Below, in pieces: positions 1-10,865 of a stretch of 64,000 bases of DNA. Every line of letters begins with the position of its first letter. Position 1 is the first letter of the stretch. A program made the position numbers and the translations under genes. The DNA is from Candidula unifasciata. Taxonomy: Eukaryota > Mollusca > Gastropoda > Stylommatophora > Geomitridae. The notes beneath the pieces were generated by a model. That model was not told the DNA's origin, searched no databases, and saw only the letters and a program-made list of their open reading frames with translations. The stretch spans positions 157,501 to 221,500 of the forward strand of contig CAJHNH020004635.1 in the NCBI GenBank assembly GCA_905116865.2. The letters are read 5' to 3'.

Positions 1-56
1 CTTATCTGGTACACATTTGAAAAAAAAATTATTCCTATTCCATGCTGATATGAGCC

Positions 57-111
57 CACAGTCTTTGAGTCCGGGTCGAGTATCGAGGCCGTTGCACCAC
101 GTCGGCTCCCT
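57..111 (-). repeat. tRNA-like SINE head, degenerate
   Basis: Read on the minus strand this stretch has a TGGTGCAACGG A-box-like segment followed by a CGACCCGGACTC-like arm, as in tRNA-derived SINE heads. No acceptor stem closes and no SINE body follows clearly. Weak call. The rest of positions 1-370 shows nothing recognisable. Confidence 0.25.
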
Positions 112-552
112 GTCGAGCATATTTCGGTCGTTCGTTCATTCGAGGAAGAAAAAAAAGTAATAATTTAAATCCACTCAACCCTCTTCTATGTGAACTTCGG
201 TAATATTTGTGGTCGTTGGTCTTTGGTTCTTCTTGTTTCTTTTTATGCGGTGTGTGATAACGTCTGAGTGTTCGAAACCTTTTTTGACACCCCTAAGAAA
301 AGAATACGTTACTAGACTCACATTTACATAGAGAAATGCACGATGTGCTGAACGCCACGCCGGTTACCTTCACTTTCTAGGCTGTTTCTTGATACCTCGT
401 TTCAGCGGAGTCGACCTGGTAGCAACAGATGTGGTTTCTAGTTCCCCCTTATGCAGAAATTGGGGCAATGAATGCCAGCGTCTGTGGCTCCAACGGATAG
501 CTGATAATAATTTTCTAAATATTTTCCAGTGCGTACAAATGGGTTGCTCCCT

Positions 553-560
553 ATCTCTCT

Positions 561-635
<75 letters not shown>

Positions 636-641
636 TCTCTG
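553..641. repeat. (CT)n microsatellite
   Basis: About 85 bp of CT dinucleotide with CCCT interruptions at both ends, followed by a short CACACA run. Poly-Ser/Leu or Arg-Glu reading frames over it are artefacts. Confidence 0.97.
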
Positions 642-659
642 TCACACACACACAAACAC

Positions 660-760
660 ATATCTATGTTATCGCTATCATCATAAAATAGGTCAGGTTG
701 TTTACAGAACGTTGCTCTCATCTGGGCACGCAGAGAAACACGGTTCCCTGTCAATTTTCT
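660..760 (-). mobile_element. LINE 3' end (TGATGA-tailed family), fragment
   Basis: On the minus strand this encodes GNRVSLRAQMRATFCK, then runs into a GATGATAGCGAT tail. The same peptide (DRVSLRQTVMRATFCKG) ends the LINE fragment near 46,300 on the plus strand, so these are two copies of one family. Only the last ~30 codons and the tail remain. Confidence 0.6.
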
Positions 761-847
761 CGAACTTACTTATGCCCTAGATGTCCTTGGTACCACGTTT
801 TCATTTCGTGCTTGTCGACCCCTGACTGTTCTTTCAGGGTCAAATTA

Positions 848-870
848 CCCCCCCCCCCCCCCCCCCCCCC
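848..870. repeat. poly-C tract
   Basis: 23 consecutive C followed by TTTTTCCCCC. One of more than a dozen G/C homopolymers in the window. Confidence 0.95.
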
Positions 871-954
871 TTTTTCCCCCTTTCTAACATTATAGTTCTT
901 TCTAAACCAACATGGCGTTTAATATGACCAGAGTATTTCAGTTCTCAATGACTT

Positions 955-1020
955 AGTGCAGGTGCGTGGCTGTGTCCTGGGAAATAAAGGTGGCCGGTCT
1001 GCTGCAGACCACACCCGAAG
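955..1020 (+). repeat. SINE A tail fragment
   Basis: GTCCTGGGAAATAAAGG followed by TGGCCGGTCTG matches the body/tail of the SINE A copies at 1483 and 1985. The tRNA head and core are absent. Confidence 0.45.
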
Positions 1021-1344
1021 TGTGGTAAGGTGGTGGACATACGAGAAGGTCAAAGCCACATGCAATTTGTATCAAAAAGACAGAAAGCATATGAGCGAGT
1101 CTGATCAGATGAACAGAGCTCACCTAGTTCGTAAATCGGCCTACATTCTTGTTGACCCCGCAATGTAAAATATCATAAAGCTATCACGTAGTGGTGTTAT
1201 CTTTCCTTTGGAGTAAACAAAGCAAGATTAGCGTGCCATCATGCTGTATGGACAACATATAAATACATGGTCCCTACATTATTGCCCATACATTGCACTA
1301 TGGAGATGACATGTTACCGTACTGCATGGGTTGGGGGTGAAAGG
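1021..1344. other. no recognisable feature
   Basis: AT-rich unique-looking sequence. I see no coding pattern, RNA or repeat. Confidence 0.5.
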
Positions 1345-1345
1345 G

Positions 1346-1370
1346 AAAAAAAAAAAGGGGGGGGGGGGGG
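1346..1370. repeat. poly-A then poly-G tract
   Basis: 11 A followed directly by 14 G. Confidence 0.95.
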
Positions 1371-1482
1371 TGTCAGAAATGGAATAAAGAAAGAGAAAAA
1401 ATAACTGAGGAAAGATCATGGTTCAGCCTGTGAGAAAGATTCATCTCCGAATATAACACTTTCATCTGGGTAAAAAAGGAGT

Positions 1483-1735
1483 TACCGTGTTGTAGCGGCT
1501 GTGCCCTCGCCTGTGGATCAGAAGGTCGTGGGTTCGGGTCCTGGTGGAGCAAAACTTTTTTTTTTTTCAAAAATGACCTTGGCTCACAGGTCAACCCAGC
1601 CTTGAGTGGGTGCTAGGTTTAGTCCTGGGAAGTAGAGGCAGCCGACGTGATGCTGGCCACATCACACACCTAGTGCCGACGGGTCCATAAAATATATGTC
1701 TAGCCCGATCTGCCCACCTAAAGGCGTGGGGAAAA
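1483..1735 (+). repeat. SINE A, near full length
   Basis: The tRNA-derived head has an A-box-like TAGCGGCTGTGCCCTCGCC and the B box GGTTCGGGTCC. A T-run of ~11 follows, then TGACCTTGGCTCACAGGTC, the core CAACCCAGCCTTGAGTGGGT, TCCTGGGAAGTAGAGGCAGC, GACGTGATGCTGGCCACATC, and the tail CTAAAGGCGTGGGG. Such elements are transcribed by RNA polymerase III from the internal A and B boxes and are moved by a LINE. This and the next copy (1985) are the best references for family A here. Confidence 0.85.
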
Positions 1736-1984
1736 AAAGTCCGTTACTTTTGTTTTTACGTCTTGAAAAACAGAAGGGTGCGAGCAGACAGCCAAACACC
1801 AAACGAATATGTTTATATTGCTTATCATGCGTTGTTAAATAATGGACACTTTTATTACCAGGACGCATCCAGCCTGTGACGTTTGACTCGTATATACGTA
1901 AATCAAACGACACTCGCCTTTGTTTACCAGGATATCTACTAGATTTTATTTTAGACTGGACCTACCTACCTGTTTGACCTGTCG

Positions 1985-2240
1985 GAGTCGCCGTGGCGTT
2001 GGCGGCTAGACGCCCGTCTGCGGATCGTAAGGTCGTGGGTTCGCGTCCTGACGGAGAAGCACATTTTTTTTTTTCAAAAATTACCTCGACTCTCAGGTCG
2101 ACTCAGCCTTGAGTGGGTACCAGGTGCACCCCTGGGAAGTAAAAGCGGCCGACGTGATGCTGACCACATCACCCACCAAGTGTCGAATGGTCTATAAAAC
2201 TATAGGTATAGCCTTATATTCCCAATACGCCTGAAATTAT
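1985..2240 (+). repeat. SINE A, near full length
   Basis: Same order as the copy at 1483: GGCGGCTAGACGCCCGTCTG, B box GGTTCGCGTCC, T-run, ACTCTCAGGTCGACTCAGCC core, CTGGGAAGTAAAAGCGGCC, GACGTGATGCTGACCACATC, and a tail in AATACGCCTGAAATTATG. Same strand as its neighbour, about 250 bp apart. Confidence 0.85.
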
Positions 2241-2249
2241 GAAAAGTGG

Positions 2250-2345
2250 ACTTTTAGCTGTGTGACAAAATGGCCTGAATGCAGATTCGAACCTTTGAGT
2301 TGGACGCGTAGCAACTAGCCACTATGCTACCACCGTTTTCCTTAT
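2250..2345 (-). repeat. tRNA-like SINE head
   Basis: The minus strand reads GGTAGCATAGTGGCTAGTTG (A box) and AAAGGTTCGAATCTGC (B box), about 35 bases apart as in a tRNA. Acceptor-stem pairing is not evident, so it is a pseudo-tRNA or SINE head, not a tRNA gene. Confidence 0.55.
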
Positions 2346-2684
2346 CTAGAGTGAGCACTGATGTCGAATATCTGGACAGGCTCAACCATTGTAGTCTAGC
2401 CCGCTTTATTGTAGATAGCACGGCTGGCTGTATGTCTAATGAACACGGAGGGAATTGTAATAAAGAAAACAAACAAAAGATTGCACAATTTATTGCTCGG
2501 TATATTTTGCTGTATCACATAAGGTGCTTACTACAGTAACAATTACATAAATGAAGCAAGTGAGTGAATCCTTTATAACTGAAGTACAAATTCCACACAT
2601 ATCAAACACAACTGTTTGTTTTCTCAAGGCAGCCGTAGTGCCAGAATCATGTCTTTTTGTAGTATATTTCACATTGTACGTCAA
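2346..2684. other. no recognisable feature
   Basis: AT-rich sequence without coding or repeat signal that I can name. Confidence 0.5.
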
Positions 2685-2719
2685 GGGGGGGGGGGGGGGG
2701 GGGGGGGGGTGGGGGGGGG
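2685..2719. repeat. poly-G tract
   Basis: 25 G, one T, 9 G. Potential G-quadruplex and a likely assembly weak point. Confidence 0.95.
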
Positions 2720-3038
2720 AATATCAGCAAACGAGAAAAAGATCTAGTAATTTCGACAAAACCGCAATAATTAAAGAAATAAAGACAACATAAACGTTAG
2801 GGCTAGAAAACCGTCATCAGCCTGCGACACAGACGGAAAATAATGAAATTGCAACAATAATACATCAAATTGCTTAGCTTTACGGTAAAGCCTGCTACGA
2901 AATATCCATTGACGCTAGAAAAATACAGAGACTTCTCACTGGTGTCGGCAGGACTGAAATATTTGAAGAGAAGTCATCAGGAACTGAAGTTGGTATGGCT
3001 GCACAGTCACCACAGAGTCGGTTACCTTACTACGACGT
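2720..3038. other. no recognisable feature
   Basis: No convincing coding or repeat signal up to the SINE B head. Confidence 0.5.
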
Positions 3039-3039
3039 C

Positions 3040-3450
3040 TGGGGCTGCGTGGTCTCGAGGCAGGGTTCCGCCTCGAGTGCTACAGGTTCCGGGTTAAATT
3101 TCCGGTAAGGGCTGGGTTTTATTTTACTTGGACTTTGTTTGACTTCTAGTATTTTCCCTTGTCTCTGGGCAATGAGATCCGACGGCCGTGTGCATTGTTG
3201 CGCATGTACAAATCCTTTGGTGGTTGGAAATCGAAAAGAGTAGCCTAACAGCGCTCCCATGCAAAATTTAGAGTTAAAAGTAAAGGATTTAGGATTCCAG
3301 GATCCTCGCCGGTGCTATAGAGCATGTGCACTCTGCTGAACTTTTTCGGAATTAAACGAGTTAGAAGTAAGAACGGAGCACTATGGTTTACTACCTATGT
3401 GCCATGATGTTGATCCGTTGTTCAAACTTCAGACTTCAAACTTCGAAGTC
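3040..3450 (+). repeat. SINE B, full-length type
   Basis: Head GCGTGGTCTCGAGGCAGGGT, then CGCCTCGAGTGCTACAGG and the B-box region TTCCGGGTTAAATTTCCGG. The body includes TTCTAGTATTTTCCCTTGTC, GTGTGCATTGTTGCGCATG and TAGCCTAACAGCGCTC, and ends TGATCCGTTGTTCAAACTTC. About 400 bp, with matching copies at 30,885 (-), 35,915, 43,705 and 52,895. It is a tRNA-derived SINE by its head; no coding capacity. Confidence 0.85.
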
Positions 3451-3486
3451 TCACTAACGACGGGGGTATGTTAGTTTTAAAGTTTA

Positions 3487-3514
3487 AAAAAAAAAAACAC
3501 ACACACACACATGT
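3487..3514. repeat. poly-A plus (CA)n
   Basis: A-run followed by about eight CA units just after the SINE B end; may be its tail. Confidence 0.8.
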
Positions 3515-3574
3515 AAAAAACAAGACCTTTTTCATACGTATTGGGCATCTATGGATAGACAGATATTTTATAGA

Positions 3575-3760
3575 TGAATTAGCACTTTGTAGATGATATG
3601 GTCAACATCATACCAGTTGCCTATACTTTCCAGGACTGTAGCAGGTGCCCATGTGTCGTTTGATCGACCTGGGAGCCAAGGTCATGTTTTTGAATAACGT
3701 CCGACTCCGTCAGGACCTGTAGACACGAGCTTCCGAACAGCAGGCAACCATCGGTTTTAG
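3575..3760 (-). repeat. SINE A, degenerate
   Basis: Minus strand: GGTTGCCTGCTGTTCGGAAG head, GTCCTGACGGAGTCGGACG, then CATGACCTTGGCTCCCAGG and TCGATC core, ending near GTCCTGGAAAG. The B box is eroded. Confidence 0.65.
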
Positions 3761-4669
3761 AGTTGCACACCATTTCACTTGCACTCAGGGGTACCGGAAC
3801 CTTGTCTCCTAATCACTGTGAGGAACCCCCCAGCACCCTTTCCCAGTGTCCTCCTTGTAAATTTGTAAGATGGCTAAACTCAGCCCCCCCCCCCTCTTTT
3901 TTCCCCCCAACAACCACCATGTATAAAAGTTGTAATTAATTGATTATTATTGAAACAAATTATTTTATTTCTAATATACTATTATATTTCTTTGGCCATT
4001 CAGCCCATTATTATAATTATTATTACTGCTGCTGCTGCCGCTCAGGACTCATTCAAGGCTTAGGCTACCTTAGCTTTCACTCCTGCCTCCCCCCCCCCCC
4101 ACCCCATTTCGATTCCCATACAAAACGTTGAAGTGGAATCAAGCCTCCTTCCACCCAACTGTTGCCTTGAGCGATGCATTCTGTGGGCGAACAGCCGCTC
4201 CGTGGTGAGCACTCCAGTTAACGGCACACAACCTTATGCAATAAAGTTGATCCTCTGGCCAGTTCGTTAGATAAATTGCAGCTCTATTAAGTGCACATCT
4301 CTGTCAGGGCTCAGACGACCTGCAAGTCAGTTTATAATGATGACCGGTCAGTTCCCGAACCGGGGCCCCACGGCACCTTGTCATAATCAATCAATCATTT
4401 GGGTGCCTTCTCCACGATTAAGGTGGCTCCAATGTTTCTCTAACACACTCTTTCTTTTCCTTCGGATGTAGTCTTTCATGTTGCTGATTGTCACTATCTA
4501 GATTTTATCCTACCTCATGTATGGCTATCTGCCTCCACCCACCCCCACACCCACTCCCACCCAAACTCTTTCATCCTTTCGCTCATGAATAATTTAAAAA
4601 AATATATTTATGAGGGTTATGTCTCTTAATATGACCAACATTTTTACTTCTGTCTCCCTCCCTCCCTCC

Positions 4670-4670
<1 letters not shown>
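3761..4670. other. no gene recognised; short homopolymers and A/T-rich DNA
   Basis: Contains poly-C runs (~3885 and ~4090), a short ATT/CTG trinucleotide patch at ~4005-4040 and otherwise unique-looking sequence. Nothing coding. Confidence 0.5.

Positions 4671-4673
<3 letters not shown>

Positions 4674-4728
<55 letters not shown>
4674..4728. repeat. (CT)n microsatellite
   Basis: About 55 bp CT preceded by a CCCT-rich stretch. Confidence 0.96.
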
Positions 4729-4734
<6 letters not shown>

Positions 4735-4844
4735 CATAATATGTATATTATTGTTTCATCATAACATGCATTATTAATAATATACAACTGCTGTGTAAAA
4801 GATGGGTGTTTGGAAGGACCAAATGTAACCCTCTGAAAATAAAG

Positions 4845-5003
4845 TTTACTTCCAAGGACTGCACCTGGCACCCACTCAAGGCTGAGTCGACCTGGGAGCC
4901 AAGGTCATTTTTGAAAAAAAAGTCATGCTCCGCCAGGAAGCGTACCCATGACCTTCTGATTCGCAGGCAATTATCTAGCCGCTACGCCACGGCGACTCCC
5001 GCA
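4845..5003 (-). repeat. SINE A, 3'-truncated
   Basis: Minus strand gives a CGCCGTGGCGTAGCGGCTAG head, GAATCAGAAGGTCATGGGTA B-box region, an A/T run, ATGACCTTGGCTCCCAGGTC and the CGACTCAGCCTTGAGTGGGT core. The tail is missing. Confidence 0.75.
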
Positions 5004-5044
5004 CCATACAGTAAGTCCTGTTATCTATATAAACTGTCGAGGGG

Positions 5045-5182
5045 ACACGTATACATGGAACAGTCGTTACCCAGTGGCTACACGCTTGCATGCCCACCTG
5101 AATGTCTTAGGATCACATTACCATTGGTTTCCGGTTCACCTAAGCTAAGTGGGTTACCACCACAAATATGTGGAAGGTAAGA
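5045..5182 (+). repeat. tRNA-like SINE, other family
   Basis: AGTGGCTACACGCTTGCATG resembles an A box and CTTAGGATCACATTACC a decayed B box; CTAAGTGGGTTACCACC follows. It differs from SINE A and B. Weak call. Confidence 0.3.
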
Positions 5183-5214
5183 CACCTAAACAAATAAGCT
5201 TAAAACGTGTAATT

Positions 5215-5645
5215 CTAACGTCACATCAGTACTTTTGTGTGGCGCAGAAACATGGAGAACAACTAAGGAACTTACTAAAAAACTACAACAATTCATTAAC
5301 TGGTGCAGAATAGAGGGAATTAAATGGTATGATACAATCACTAACGTAGAGCTTTGGGAGAGAACTAAAAAGTTCCAGTTAACCAAGAGGGGAAGAAAAG
5401 ACGCTGACGTTGGATAGGACACACTTTGAGGTGGAAACAAATAAAAACAATATAACTAGAATGTCTTTGCCCTGGAACCCACAGGATCGTAGACAAAACA
5501 ACACAGAAAAGGGAGCTAGAGATTAATATTAAAAAAGATGGAGAGGACATTGGGAGAGCTGCCAGCGATGGTGAAGGATAGAACGATTGAACTGGCGTGA
5601 GTTGGTTGAGGGCCTATGCAACGCCTTCTCCAGATTATTGAGCCT
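5215..5645 (+). mobile_element. LINE 3' end (family X), decayed
   Basis: Reads LLCGAETWRTTKELTKKLQQ and continues through a degenerate WNPQ(G)xxR-like region and an ELVEGLC terminus. This is the familiar C-terminal region of RTE/CR1-type reverse transcriptases (YGAETW...NRCLR...WNPQGKRxRGRP...). Stops and frameshifts are frequent. Copies of the same end lie at 31,940-32,385 and 34,230-34,435. Confidence 0.75.
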
Positions 5646-6500
5646 AGGTGCTACAAATATAACGCCTCCTGTTTTTTAATCAGGTTAACAGTGGCGGTTG
5701 CTCTGCAAGTTCATTTGTATATCAGTTATGTCATCAGCTACCCTATTAGAAGTCCATTGCTGTTCTGCAGCACTATTTAAAATACTTCTGCTTCTCCCCC
5801 TAAATCAGTGAAGCTATCTGGGCATTGAATGTTTCTACAATTCCAGGCATTGTAGTGAACTAAAATATGTTCAAGCTGTGACCTTCTCACAAGTTCATTG
5901 TTGTCTACAATCCATTTAAGGACTCTATCAATAACCTTTACATTTTGAACAAAGACTTGTATAGTCTTATCAAGTACCACCTTTATGTTATGGGTGGTGC
6001 AGAGTTTGACTGTATGGTAATGACATACAAAACAATACATGCTAAAGCTCCATCTACAGAAGTGTATTTCCACTTTTGTTCAAACTGTTCTTTAAGTTTC
6101 TTCTGCGACTTCAGATCTTGGAAATCTGTAATGATATCTGAAGACATCCATTAATTGAATTGTTGATAATAATTTCTATTAATATGATACACGTTTCTCT
6201 AGAGTTTTGCGAGAAGTTAGTACTTCAATCGATAAACAGGATGGAAGATCTAGAAAGACAGTTTGATAAGCATCTTTTTTTTTTTTTTAAAGCGGGATTT
6301 TTTCTTGGGAGAGTAGGCTCAACTCCAGATTTTCTCTGTATTTATCGGATACAATAATATCAGACGTATGAAAATGTTTCACACATACTACACTGCGTTT
6401 CCTAAGAATCCAATTGTTCGGTGAAATTGTTTTTGATATTTTTGTCTTTAAAGAGAATCCGAAGGAAATTTAAAGACACTCACATATCCATTTGAAGGAT
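5646..6500. other. no recognisable feature
   Basis: AT-rich sequence; a poly-T of ten at ~6280. No supported gene. Confidence 0.5.
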
Positions 6501-6501
6501 A

Positions 6502-6542
6502 TGTACCTGACGGTCACTCGAATTATAAGACCGTCAGGTACA
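6502..6542. repeat. perfect 14-bp inverted repeat
   Basis: TGTACCTGACGGTC (6502-6515) and GACCGTCAGGTACA (6529-6542) pair perfectly around a 13-base loop. No surrounding transposon ends were seen. Confidence 0.85.
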
Positions 6543-6839
6543 GAATATTTGGCAGGCATAGTTAAAAACACTTAACACTTGGGAACAATCTTTTTCTTTT
6601 TTGGAAATTGAAATACAAAGAAATGTATCTACACACGTACAATTTACAGTCCCACTTTCAGGTCACTGAAAAATAACCACTTTGTTCAGCTAACAGCCTA
6701 GCATACGGACTACAGCTTAGCGAAGGCACAGTCATCTGGAGAAGACGTTGGCTTATGATCCATTGGAGGTTAGAAAGTCAGAAGAAGAAGACAACCGGCT
6801 GCATCACCGATCCAGCACTGGTGGGCCTTTAAAAATGTT
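6543..6839. other. no recognisable feature
   Basis: No coding or repeat signal recognised. Confidence 0.5.
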
Positions 6840-6859
6840 AGGAAACCACTTAGTGTAAC

Positions 6860-7090
6860 TGCTGGGAGTTCCCATATGGGCCAATAGGCGAGGGCTCAAT
6901 TTGACTTCGGGCAGGATTGTTTCCCTCCTTAAAAAAATGACCTTTCATCCCAGGTCGACCTAAATGGATACCAGGAACATTCCTGATAAGTAATGTGCTG
7001 CAGGTGTGGTGTTCACCACATCCCCCACCGAATGCCGTTTGATATATAATATATAAGTCTAGCTCTTTATACCCTATACGTCTTGTGTAG
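6860..7090 (+). repeat. SINE A, degenerate
   Basis: ATGACCTTTCATCCCAGGTC, GACCTAAATGGATACCAGG, TCCTGATAAGTAATG, a TTCACCACATCCCCCACCGA segment and a tail resembling TATACCCTATACGTC follow the family A order. The head is barely recognisable. Confidence 0.65.
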
Positions 7091-7369
7091 AAAATTGTTC
7101 CTATAAAAAATATTGTGTGTTTTATAGTATAAATAGGTTTAAGATCCATGCTGTGACTTCTATACTTAACTACAATGGATATACTTCTGTGACAACTGTC
7201 TTCATGATATATAACTGTCTTAAAATGATGTCGTACTGTCCCCTCGCTTACACATTTTCATTGGTTTGGATTATGTTGTTAGCCTTGAACTAACTTTTAA
7301 ACTGCCAAGTATGTGAGTTCTTTAGTGTATAATGGTAAATAAAGTAAGCAAATTAAAAGATCTTCGTCC

Positions 7370-7640
7370 TGATTTTGAGCAAAGTGTACATGGGGCTGGA
7401 CCCAGTTTTTTATCGACCAATCCTTGCTCAGTGAGTGATAGGGTCAACATAATGTGACCAACACTAGGCCGGCCCCCTTCATTTCTAGATCATTTGCTAG
7501 TACTCATTTTAGATTGGATCGACCTGGGAGGTGAGTATGCTTCGAAATGCGGCCACAGAAAGGTTTCGAAGCAAAACCTTGGGACCAGCAAGCAATGTTA
7601 CTCTAACTAAACCAATGGCACAATGGCACAACTAGTGTGT
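7370..7640 (-). repeat. SINE A, degenerate
   Basis: Minus-strand copy: CCTCCCAGGTCGATCCAATC core, then GGCCGGCCTAGTGTTGGTC and TCACTCACTGAGCAAGG. Head eroded. Confidence 0.55.
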
Positions 7641-7799
7641 CTATACATTTCCAAGACTGCTGTGGTTAGGTAAACAAAAACAAAAACTGAACGAAGAGGT
7701 GGGCTAAATAATGTAAATGTTGACAAATGATATTAAAGACACCACGGACATTAGGCAGGGGAAGCTGAGGAAAAGTGCACAGCTATTTCGATGAATAGT

Positions 7800-7925
7800 G
7801 ATTAGAGCGCAGTTTAACCAAATGTAGACATCACAACACTCGGGACTCTCCCATAAGCACTGCGTCCTCATCTTCAGCAGCTAGCACAGAGTTTCAGTTC
7901 TGATGGTACTTATGGCAGTCTAATC
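7800..7925 (+). repeat. dispersed repeat family H
   Basis: GACATCACAACACTCGGGAC, CCCATAAGCACTGCGTCCTC and ATCTTCAGCAGC align, with mismatches, to 37,330-37,435 on the same strand. Class unknown. Confidence 0.55.
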
Positions 7926-8186
7926 GTAGTCACTTCCTAATGCACAATTCAGTTCAGGTCATGACGATGTATTTGTGCGTCTGCATTATTTGCTCGTCCC
8001 AAAAGGAAATTCGCCACATTTAGCTTGTTACATGTCAACTGGTCAACTGAAGTACAGAACCAGCAAATCTGCCTGTCTGATAATTTCTCAACAATACATG
8101 CATGCCTTGCATTTCAAAATATCGCTAAAAACCAAGGACCTTGAAGAGAGACCTGCCACTCTGCACGAAGTACGCCTGTCTTTGTC

Positions 8187-8605
8187 AATCTCAGGCTGCT
8201 TTGTGAGTCTGTTACATGTGTCTATAGTTAGTCTGCGTCAATCTCAGTCTGCTTTGTGAGTCTGTTACATGTGTCTATAGTTAGTCTCCGTCAATCTCAG
8301 GCTGCTTTGTGAGTCTGTTACATGTGTCTATAGTTAGTCTCCGTCAATCTCAGGCTGCTTTGTGAGTCTGTTACATGTGTCTATAGTTAGTCTCCGTCAA
8401 TCTCAGGCTGCTTTGTGAGTCTGTTACATGTGTCTATAGTTAGTCTCCGTCAATCTCAGGCTGCTTTGTGAGTCTGTTACATGTGTCTATAGTTAGTCTC
8501 CGTCAATCTCAGGCTGCTTTGTGAGTCTGTTACATGTGTCTATAGTTAGTCTCCGTCAATCTCAGGCTGCTTTGTGAGTCTGTTACATGTGTCTATAGTT
8601 AGTTT
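8187..8605 (+). repeat. 53-bp tandem repeat, ~8 copies
   Basis: Eight nearly identical units containing TCAATCTCAGGCTGCTTTGT and TCTGTTACATGTGTCTATAG. Only one or two bases differ between units, so expansion is recent or homogenised. The adjoining 8606-9298 holds nothing I recognise. Confidence 0.97.
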
Positions 8606-9297
8606 TCCAAACCAACAGAAAGCTACACTGACTGCCTTCCCCTTTGTTCTCAAACTAGATTTTGTAATATCATGTACCAGACTTTACTGCATTTAGGATC
8701 TACAAAGATGACGTGTAACGGTTATACATATCATTAGAAACCTGTCGATTTAATGTTTTTGATATGGTAAATGTTTGCAAACTTGTAGCGCCTAGCGGCT
8801 TCGTAATGCTTCCATGAAAACTGCCAAAAAAGCATTCCTCTCTTTATACTATACGTGTCACTGATAATGTGACTCAAACACAGAGCCCCTGCCTAGGACA
8901 TTACTTGTCTTCCTAACCCCGTCATTAGTGGTCACAGTGAGCGCAATACAAATCTCAACAGATGCTTCTTAAAGAAAAATTTCATTTTCAGATTGGCTTC
9001 GTTAATTGCACGGCAAGGGTGGATTTAAAAAAAAAGGCAATTTAAAAAAAATGGGCACAGTGGTATTCCATAGAAAAATGAAACGCTATGATTTCTTTCG
9101 CTGATATTCTAATCAATCAATACTGTCGACAAACGTTTCAAAAACAGCCAATAAAAAATAACAGAAATGTTATAATAGTTTAACTGGTAGTAAAATTGAT
9201 TTTCGAAGCTTTTTGACTTCAAGATGGATTCCAGTCAGACTGAGCATTAACCTCATAAATAGAGGTAGTTTATTTGTTTATTTCTCCACTTTAAGAA

Positions 9298-9298
<1 letters not shown>
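8606..9298. other. no recognisable feature
   Basis: AT-rich, no coding pattern or repeat match within the window. Confidence 0.5.
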
Positions 9299-9328
<30 letters not shown>

Positions 9329-9331
9329 TAT
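9299..9331. repeat. (TA)n microsatellite
   Basis: About 16 TA units with one C interruption. Confidence 0.95.
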
Positions 9332-9365
9332 AATCACTGGTAAAGAAGGCATTTTCCTAAACGTT

Positions 9366-9444
9366 TCTTCTTCTTCTTCTTCGTTTTCTTCTTCTTCTTT
9401 TTCTTCTTCTTCTTCTTCTTCTTCTTCTTCTTCTTCTTCTTCTC
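9366..9444. repeat. (CTT)n microsatellite
   Basis: About 80 bp of CTT with a few interruptions, followed by a G-rich run at 9466-9484. The Ser-rich and Glu-rich frames across it are artefacts. Confidence 0.96.
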
Positions 9445-9539
9445 CTCTTTCACCTTGTACTTCGGGAGGGGGGTGGGGGGGGGGATATAACGTTTCTTGA
9501 TGAGCTCTGTCAAGAGAACTAATAAGACTGATGTTCATT

Positions 9540-9750
9540 TCTGTAAGGCTGTTCCTGATGCCATCACTCCATATTTTGCAAGGTCTTCCGCTCGCTCTTT
9601 ACCCGTTGTAACATTTCAGTGTGGCTCGCTGTGGTGGATGGTACCAGGGCATTCTTGTTAGGTGCCCAAATAATTTTATTTGTTGGCTTTATTCCTGCAG
9701 CTCTTCTAAAGCATTTCATCTCTTTTGTCACAATTTTACGTTCATTAGAG
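9540..9750 (-). mobile_element. LINE fragment (family Z)
   Basis: On the minus strand an EMKCFRRAAGIK-like segment is followed by NALVPSTTASHTEMLQR and a KTLQNMEWWHQEQP-type end. This fits the C-terminal region of LINE reverse transcriptases, in which EMxFLRRxxG is common. A second copy lies at 19,490-19,620 on the same strand. Confidence 0.55.
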
Positions 9751-9831
9751 GATGTAAATGCCCACGTTTGTTTTGTGTGCAATAAATGGTATGTGAAAGG
9801 AAAGTTCATTAATGAACGTAAAGCTTAGTGC

Positions 9832-10708
9832 GGTGCAGTGCACAATTGAACGGGATGTGAAAAGAGAGGGAGAGACAGTTGTCTCCACGACCCTGGAGAG
9901 GAAGGACGTGTAAATGTGGGTTCTAGTCTGGATGTTTCCAGACTAGTCCTGCATACCTGAGGGTTACGCTGTCGCTAGGCTATCTGCGAGAGTTGCCACA
10001 GTGGCCTGGCAAGCATGACGGGAGCTCGTGAGGTGAGATCAGGAGATCTCAAGTACGTGGCAGGCCGCCGACGGAAGGTCTGGATAATCTTCACAAGGTA
10101 TTGGCCTGTATGATCTCTCTAGTGACAGTATATCCAAGTGATAGGTGTCATAAAGACATGCACGTTAATCACGAGTAGTGGATTTGCGCGAGCGGGTAGA
10201 CTCCCACTGTGGCAGTATAGAAATTCATGTCTTGTGATGCCTTTCATTGTCCTGGAATTGAATTACATTGAATCTACTTTGACGGTCAACATGTATCTGG
10301 CGTCCTTAATTGCTGTTTGGCGGGAATGGTAACCTGTAACTGTGACACTACTGAGTTTACTTAGATACTTGGCAAGTGTGCGGTGTATCAAGGAACAACG
10401 CACGCGACAGTTTGGCACTAATAACGTAGTGTAGGACAAAATATAGTTCTGATAAGATTCACTTTAGTACTCCCGGATATCTGCTTGTGTGTCATCAGGG
10501 AAGATACTTGCCCCCTTACTTGATTAGCTTTGGCGCACCTCGAGTTAATTTCTATTTGCAGTTTTCCATCGGACGTGAAAATTGCTCCTAAATACTTAAA
10601 TTTTGGTTTCTGAATGAAGCGTCATAATTTCGATACATAAAATTTCGAAAACAGCAAAGGGCGATTTTGCAGCAAACAGCCTTGCTTTGATTTCGACAGC
10701 CTTGTTTT
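9832..10708. other. no gene recognised; one hairpin
   Basis: Unique-looking sequence apart from the perfect hairpin at 9923-9946. Confidence 0.5.
9923..9946. repeat. perfect 10-bp hairpin, 4-base loop
   Basis: CTAGTCTGGA TGTT TCCAGACTAG. In a bacterium this would suggest a terminator, but there is no U-run and the context is eukaryotic, so no function is assigned. Confidence 0.85.
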
Positions 10709-10795
10709 TACACACGCACACACGCACGCACGCGCACGCACGCACACACACACGCACGCGCGCACACGCACACGCGCGCGCATATATGTATAAGT
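10709..10795. repeat. (CA/CG)n alternating purine-pyrimidine tract
   Basis: Mixed CA, CG and TA dinucleotides with many CpG steps; potential Z-DNA. It leads into TATA-rich DNA and, at 10,845-10,862, the direct repeat GCCCGGC-TTC-GCCCGGC. Confidence 0.9.
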
Positions 10796-10865
10796 AAAAA
10801 ATAAATAATATAAATATAGATTAGACTAAATTGCCCGGCTTCGCCCGGCAGAGTGAAAGAAAATC

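Noticed and set aside
8187..8605. CRISPR-like array
   Set aside because: The whole 53-bp unit is repeated, including what would be spacers.
9923..9946. Intrinsic transcription terminator
   Set aside because: Perfect hairpin but no T-run and a eukaryotic context.
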